A DNA stretch of 9,025 bases, taken from contig CANLED010000064.1 in the NCBI GenBank assembly GCA_947489175.1, positions 1 through 9,025 of the forward strand. The letters are read 5' to 3'. Positions within the stretch are counted from its first letter, which is position 1; every line of letters begins with the position of its first letter. The notes under the pieces are model-generated. The model had not been told where the DNA came from. It ran no database searches and saw only the letters and a program-made list of their open reading frames with translations. Shown one piece after another: positions 6,500 through 9,025 of the stretch. Made by a program: the position numbers and the translations under genes. Source of the DNA: Chitinophagaceae bacterium. GTDB lineage: Bacteria > Bacteroidota > Bacteroidia > Chitinophagales > Chitinophagaceae.

Positions 6500-6531
6500 A
6501 AAATAAAAAAACAGCGATTATCCCGCTGTTT
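6500..6531 (-). terminator. Intrinsic terminator between pfkA and pyk
   Basis: Read on the minus strand, AAACAGCG (6531-6524) pairs perfectly with CGCTGTTT (6516-6509) around a 7-base loop GGATAAT, then a T-rich tail follows (seven T's at 6511-6505, an A, then three more T's). The stem holds four G-C pairs. It begins 5 bases after the pfkA stop and ends about 25 bases before the pyk ATG. It may end pfkA transcripts or allow partial read-through into pyk. Confidence 0.85.
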
Positions 6532-6536
6532 CAAAT

Positions 6537-7520
6537 TTAACTGGCCAATATTTTAACAATCTTAAGCCACTCTTCACTAATTTTTTGTTTTGCTTTTACT
6601 GCATTGTCTAATGGGGTATAATGCATCCTGTTGTTCACAATACCAACCATAACATTATGCTTTCCTTCAATCAAACATTCTACCGCTGAATAACCCATTC
6701 TACTGGCAATTAGCCTATCCATGCTTGAAGGAGATCCACCTCTTTGGATATGTCCTAAAACCGCAACTCGAATGTCAAATCCTGGAATTCTTTCTTTAAT
6801 TACCTTGGCTAAGTCATTTGCTCCACCAAAATCATCACCTTCTGCTACCACCACAATATTAACCAGTTTCTTTCTTTTTTCTTTTTCTTGTAGTGAAGAA
6901 AGAACTTGTTCTACATCTGTTTTCCTTTCTGGTATGAGTATATGCTCTGCCCCTGTGCCTATTCCACTGTGTAAGGCGATATATCCGGCATCTCGTCCCA
7001 TCACCTCAATAATAAACAACCTGTCATGCGCATCTGCGGTATCCCTAATTTTATCAATCGCTTCAATGGCTGTATTTACCGCCGTATCAAAACCTATTGT
7101 AAAGTCCGTTCCTGCAATGTCTTTATCAATTGTGCCAGGAATTCCTATGCATGGAATGTCAAATTCATGTGAAAATATTTGAGCTCCTTTAAAGGACCCA
7201 TCTCCACCTATTACAACTAATCCGTTTATTCCGTGTTGTTTTAAGTTGTGGTAGGCTTTTTCACGACCTTCTTTCGTCATGAACTCCATGCACCTAGCCG
7301 TTTTTAAAATGGTGCCACCTCTTTGTATGATGTTTGCAACACTCCTCGAATCCATGGAATTGATGTCATTGTCTATCATCCCAGCATATCCTCTCGTAAT
7401 TCCAAATACCTCTAACCCATGATAAATTCCAGTTCTAACCACCGCACGTATACAGGCATTCATACCCGGTGAATCACCTCCTGATGTCATAACACCTATT
7501 CTAGTAACTTTTGTTTGCAT
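6537..7520 (-). CDS. pfkA: ATP-dependent 6-phosphofructokinase
   Basis: A 327-residue cytosolic enzyme that phosphorylates fructose-6-phosphate to fructose-1,6-bisphosphate, the committing step of glycolysis. Motifs in order are GVMTSGGDSPGMNACIRAVV (9-28), RGYAGM (43-48), GGTIL (68-72), VVIGGDGSFKGA (102-113), GIPGTIDKDIAGTD (126-139), EVMGRDAGYIA (172-182), VLGHIQRGGSP (254-264) and DRLIASRMG (268-276). Gly108 in GGDG and Gly129 in PGT are the ATP-type signature; PPi-dependent enzymes carry Asp and Lys there. Catalytic Asp132 and Asp134 are kept, but the residue between them is Lys133 where TIDND is usual. Length is near E. coli PfkA (320). The ATG at 7520 gives the standard N-terminus. A -7 box lies about 80 bases upstream and a terminator lies directly downstream, so it may be transcribed alone or with some read-through into pyk. 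Confidence 0.97.
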   Translation of the reverse strand: MQTKVTRIGVMTSGGDSPGMNACIRAVVRTGIYHGLEVFGITRGYAGMIDNDINSMDSRSVANIIQRGGTILKTARCMEFMTKEGREKAYHNLKQHGINGLVVIGGDGSFKGAQIFSHEFDIPCIGIPGTIDKDIAGTDFTIGFDTAVNTAIEAIDKIRDTADAHDRLFIIEVMGRDAGYIALHSGIGTGAEHILIPERKTDVEQVLSSLQEKEKRKKLVNIVVVAEGDDFGGANDLAKVIKERIPGFDIRVAVLGHIQRGGSPSSMDRLIASRMGYSAVECLIEGKHNVMVGIVNNRMHYTPLDNAVKAKQKISEEWLKIVKILAS

Positions 7521-7599
7521 CTGTAATGTTGATTTATCTTTGGATGATTAGGGTATCTTCAAGGTGGGTAAGGCAGATTAAAATAAATCTTTAGCGCTG

Positions 7600-7607
7600 C
7601 AAATTTA
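7600..7607 (-). promoter_or_regulatory. -7 promoter box for pfkA
   Basis: On the minus strand TAAATTTG matches TAnnTTTG exactly, giving a leader of about 70-75 bases before the pfkA ATG. No TTG -33 element is seen at the usual distance. The rest of the 215-base gap (7521-7735) holds a weak hairpin AGATT/AATCT in the leader (7576-7590), an AT-rich stretch with the palindrome TATAATTATA (7656-7665), and no open frame that looks like a gene. No clear terminator is seen for the upstream RmlD-like gene. Confidence 0.4.
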
Positions 7608-7735
7608 TTGATTTATAGTGAAATTATGACGAGTGTTTACAACTTTGACTTCATATATAATTATAATATAACATTTACTTAAATCCTTTCTTTTTTATTT
7701 AATATCATGAAAATCCAAAATAGTTTAAAATCAGC

Positions 7736-8629
7736 TTATTCAAATATAATCTTCAAAGCTTTGTTAAATTCAGTTGGTTGATAACCAAGGTCTTGTATAG
7801 CTTTATTGATGTAAAATCCTGTTTTCTGTGGTCTTCGTCCAACTTGGGTAAAAGTAGATGCATCAACTGGACTAATCAATTGTTTGTCTAAGTTTAAGTA
7901 ATCTGCCACTTGAATAGACATTTCATAGGGTGTTAAGGTATCACTTCCTGAAATATGATAAATCCCCCTTGCTTGCAATTCAACCGCTTTTATGATGCCT
8001 GCTACTAAATCTGGTATATAAGTTGGAGTCCTGATCTGGTCGTCAACCACCTTTATCGGCTTCTTGGCCAGTAAATTATCCCTCACCCAATATATAAAAT
8101 TTGATCGATTGATATGATCAGTCTTACCGTAAAGCAATACAGTTCTGATGATGCACCAATTCATACCACTCTCTTTTAATGCCTCCTCCGTTTGTAACTT
8201 ACTTTTGCCATAGAAATTAATAGGTCCCGTTTTATCTGTCTCTTTATACGGCCCGTCCTCCCCGCTAAATACGAAATCTGTTGAAATATAATAAAATGAT
8301 GCTCCACATTTTTGTGCCGCTGCCATAAGTTGCTTAGAAGCAACAGTATTTATCCGAGAGCAAAGCTCTTTATTTTGCTCACAATCATCAACTTGTGTCA
8401 TAGCCGCTGCATGAATAATGGCATCTGGCTGAAACTTAGCTACCGTGTCTTCAATGTCATTTGGATTTAAAATATCCAATGTGGCATAGCTGCTTATTTC
8501 ATTGAATATCAAATGATTACAACGCAATATTCCTTTTCCTGTTCCTAATATTTTGTGATTGGTTTTTAACAACTGCTCAGTAAGGGTTGAACCTAACATC
8601 CCATTAGCACCAGTTATCAATATTTTCAT
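7736..8629 (-). CDS. RmlD-like SDR family NAD(P)-dependent reductase
   Basis: A 297-residue extended short-chain dehydrogenase of the RmlD substrate-binding group, which includes dTDP-4-dehydrorhamnose reductases and relatives acting on nucleotide sugars. The Rossmann start MKILITGANGMLG (1-13) holds the GxxGxxG nucleotide motif. IIHAAAMTQVDDCE (71-84), YISTDFVFSGEDGPYKETD (114-132), YGKSK (140-144) with the catalytic Tyr140 and Lys144, IIRTVLLYG (160-168) and RTPTYIPDLVAGI (200-212) follow the family order, as does the C-terminal RRPQKTGF. Length matches RmlD (about 290-300). No rmlA, rmlB or rmlC lies in the window, so the rhamnose role is not shown and the substrate could be another sugar. 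It lies 66 bases after a CrtA-like gene on the same strand, with no clear promoter between, so the two may be co-transcribed. Confidence 0.85.
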   Translation of the reverse strand: MKILITGANGMLGSTLTEQLLKTNHKILGTGKGILRCNHLIFNEISSYATLDILNPNDIEDTVAKFQPDAIIHAAAMTQVDDCEQNKELCSRINTVASKQLMAAAQKCGASFYYISTDFVFSGEDGPYKETDKTGPINFYGKSKLQTEEALKESGMNWCIIRTVLLYGKTDHINRSNFIYWVRDNLLAKKPIKVVDDQIRTPTYIPDLVAGIIKAVELQARGIYHISGSDTLTPYEMSIQVADYLNLDKQLISPVDASTFTQVGRRPQKTGFYINKAIQDLGYQPTEFNKALKIIFE

Positions 8630-8695
8630 CTTGTATTACTTTAAGTTCTCACTATTAACTAATTGAAAATCAGTATTTTGTGTGATTTTTGGTTG

Positions 8696-9025
8696 TCATT
8701 TTTGTTTCAATACCCTAAATCTCAAAAACATTTCTTCTGTATACCATTGTTCTTTTCTTGTTTTTTGAATAACTTCTTGGTGGTCTCTTTTTTTATAGGC
8801 AAATGTTTTCATTTCTTCTGATGATTCCCAAATGCTAAACGTTGCTTGTTTGATAAATGGGATTTCTCCTATGCCTACAGAGTACACAAATCCTTTTTGT
8901 TGATTCATGTTTTGGGCCACCTTAGGCACGGCTTTCCAGAAGTCTTTTAGCCTACTGAACCTGATGGTTGCCCTGGTTAGCACACCAATCCTTCCAACTG
9001 GTTCTTCAATTTCTTTTCGATTGTC
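8696..9025 (-). CDS. CrtA-like (spheroidene monooxygenase family) protein, C-terminal part
   Basis: The last 109 residues of a protein whose start lies beyond the right edge; the frame is open to base 9025. GRIGVLTRATIRFSRLKDFW, then VPKVAQNMNQQKGFVYSVGIGE, QATFSIWESSEEMKTFAYK, and EQWYTEEMFLRFRVL closely follow the C-terminal half of CrtA, the spheroidene monooxygenase of purple bacteria, which adds a keto group to carotenoids. Full-length relatives are near 230-250 residues. In Bacteroidota such proteins are often annotated as spheroidene monooxygenase, but a carotenoid role in this organism is inference, as no other crt gene is visible. An in-frame GTG at 8983 is not a start, because family residues continue upstream of it. 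It reads towards the RmlD-like gene. Confidence 0.8.
   Translation of the reverse strand, partial: DNRKEIEEPVGRIGVLTRATIRFSRLKDFWKAVPKVAQNMNQQKGFVYSVGIGEIPFIKQATFSIWESSEEMKTFAYKKRDHQEVIQKTRKEQWYTEEMFLRFRVLKQK

Noticed and set aside
6721..7182. Open frame of 153 codons on the plus strand
   Set aside because: It is antisense to the well-conserved pfkA and its low-complexity Ser/Ala/Ile-rich translation resembles no family; it is a shadow of codon use.
7656..7665. Palindrome TATAATTATA upstream of pfkA
   Set aside because: A 10-base AT-only palindrome is expected by chance in such AT-rich DNA and has no repeated partner.
8981..8983. GTG as a possible start of the CrtA-like gene
   Set aside because: The frame is open to the window edge, and GRIGVLTRATIR continues family sequence across it, so the gene is partial, not short.

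Overview
The window looks like chromosomal housekeeping DNA from a member of the Bacteroidota. The evidence is low GC content, gene starts with no Shine-Dalgarno sequence, several TAnnTTTG-type -7 promoter boxes, and protein types typical of the phylum (a DUF4369/TlpA thioredoxin, HisIE fusion, DUF6580 membrane protein, and a CrtA-like protein). Class or genus cannot be set from the sequence alone. No tRNA, rRNA, CRISPR array, insertion sequence or phage gene was seen.

Left part, plus strand (1-2082): the end of a histidine biosynthesis operon. It holds the 3' part of hisF, then hisIE, then an exported TlpA-like thioredoxin whose start overlaps the hisIE stop (ATGA). A strong hairpin with a T run closes this unit.

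Middle (2136-4424): a YraN-family putative nuclease on the minus strand diverges from a type I mannose-6-phosphate isomerase (manA) across a 56-base gap. After manA comes a possible terminator, then a monocistronic six-helix membrane protein of the DUF6580 putative transporter family.

Repeat gap (about 4412-4531): an AT-rich intergenic patch built from AGTTTAAGG-like units lies between two convergent genes. It contains direct and inverted repeats, and the stop codons of both flanking genes fall inside it.

Right part, minus strand (4526-9025): read in the direction of transcription, the order is a CrtA-like monooxygenase (5' end outside the window), an RmlD-like SDR reductase, pfkA, pyk and rnhA. 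pfkA and pyk encode two control points of glycolysis (fructose-6-phosphate to fructose-1,6-bisphosphate, and PEP to pyruvate). manA feeds mannose-6-phosphate into the same pathway at fructose-6-phosphate. An intrinsic terminator sits between pfkA and pyk, while pyk and rnhA overlap by four bases.

Nothing here is clearly a new system. The points most worth checking are the repeat patch that holds both stop codons, the pfkA-terminator-pyk-rnhA layout, a Lys inside the phosphofructokinase catalytic TIDND motif, and the orphan DUF6580 transporter-like protein.
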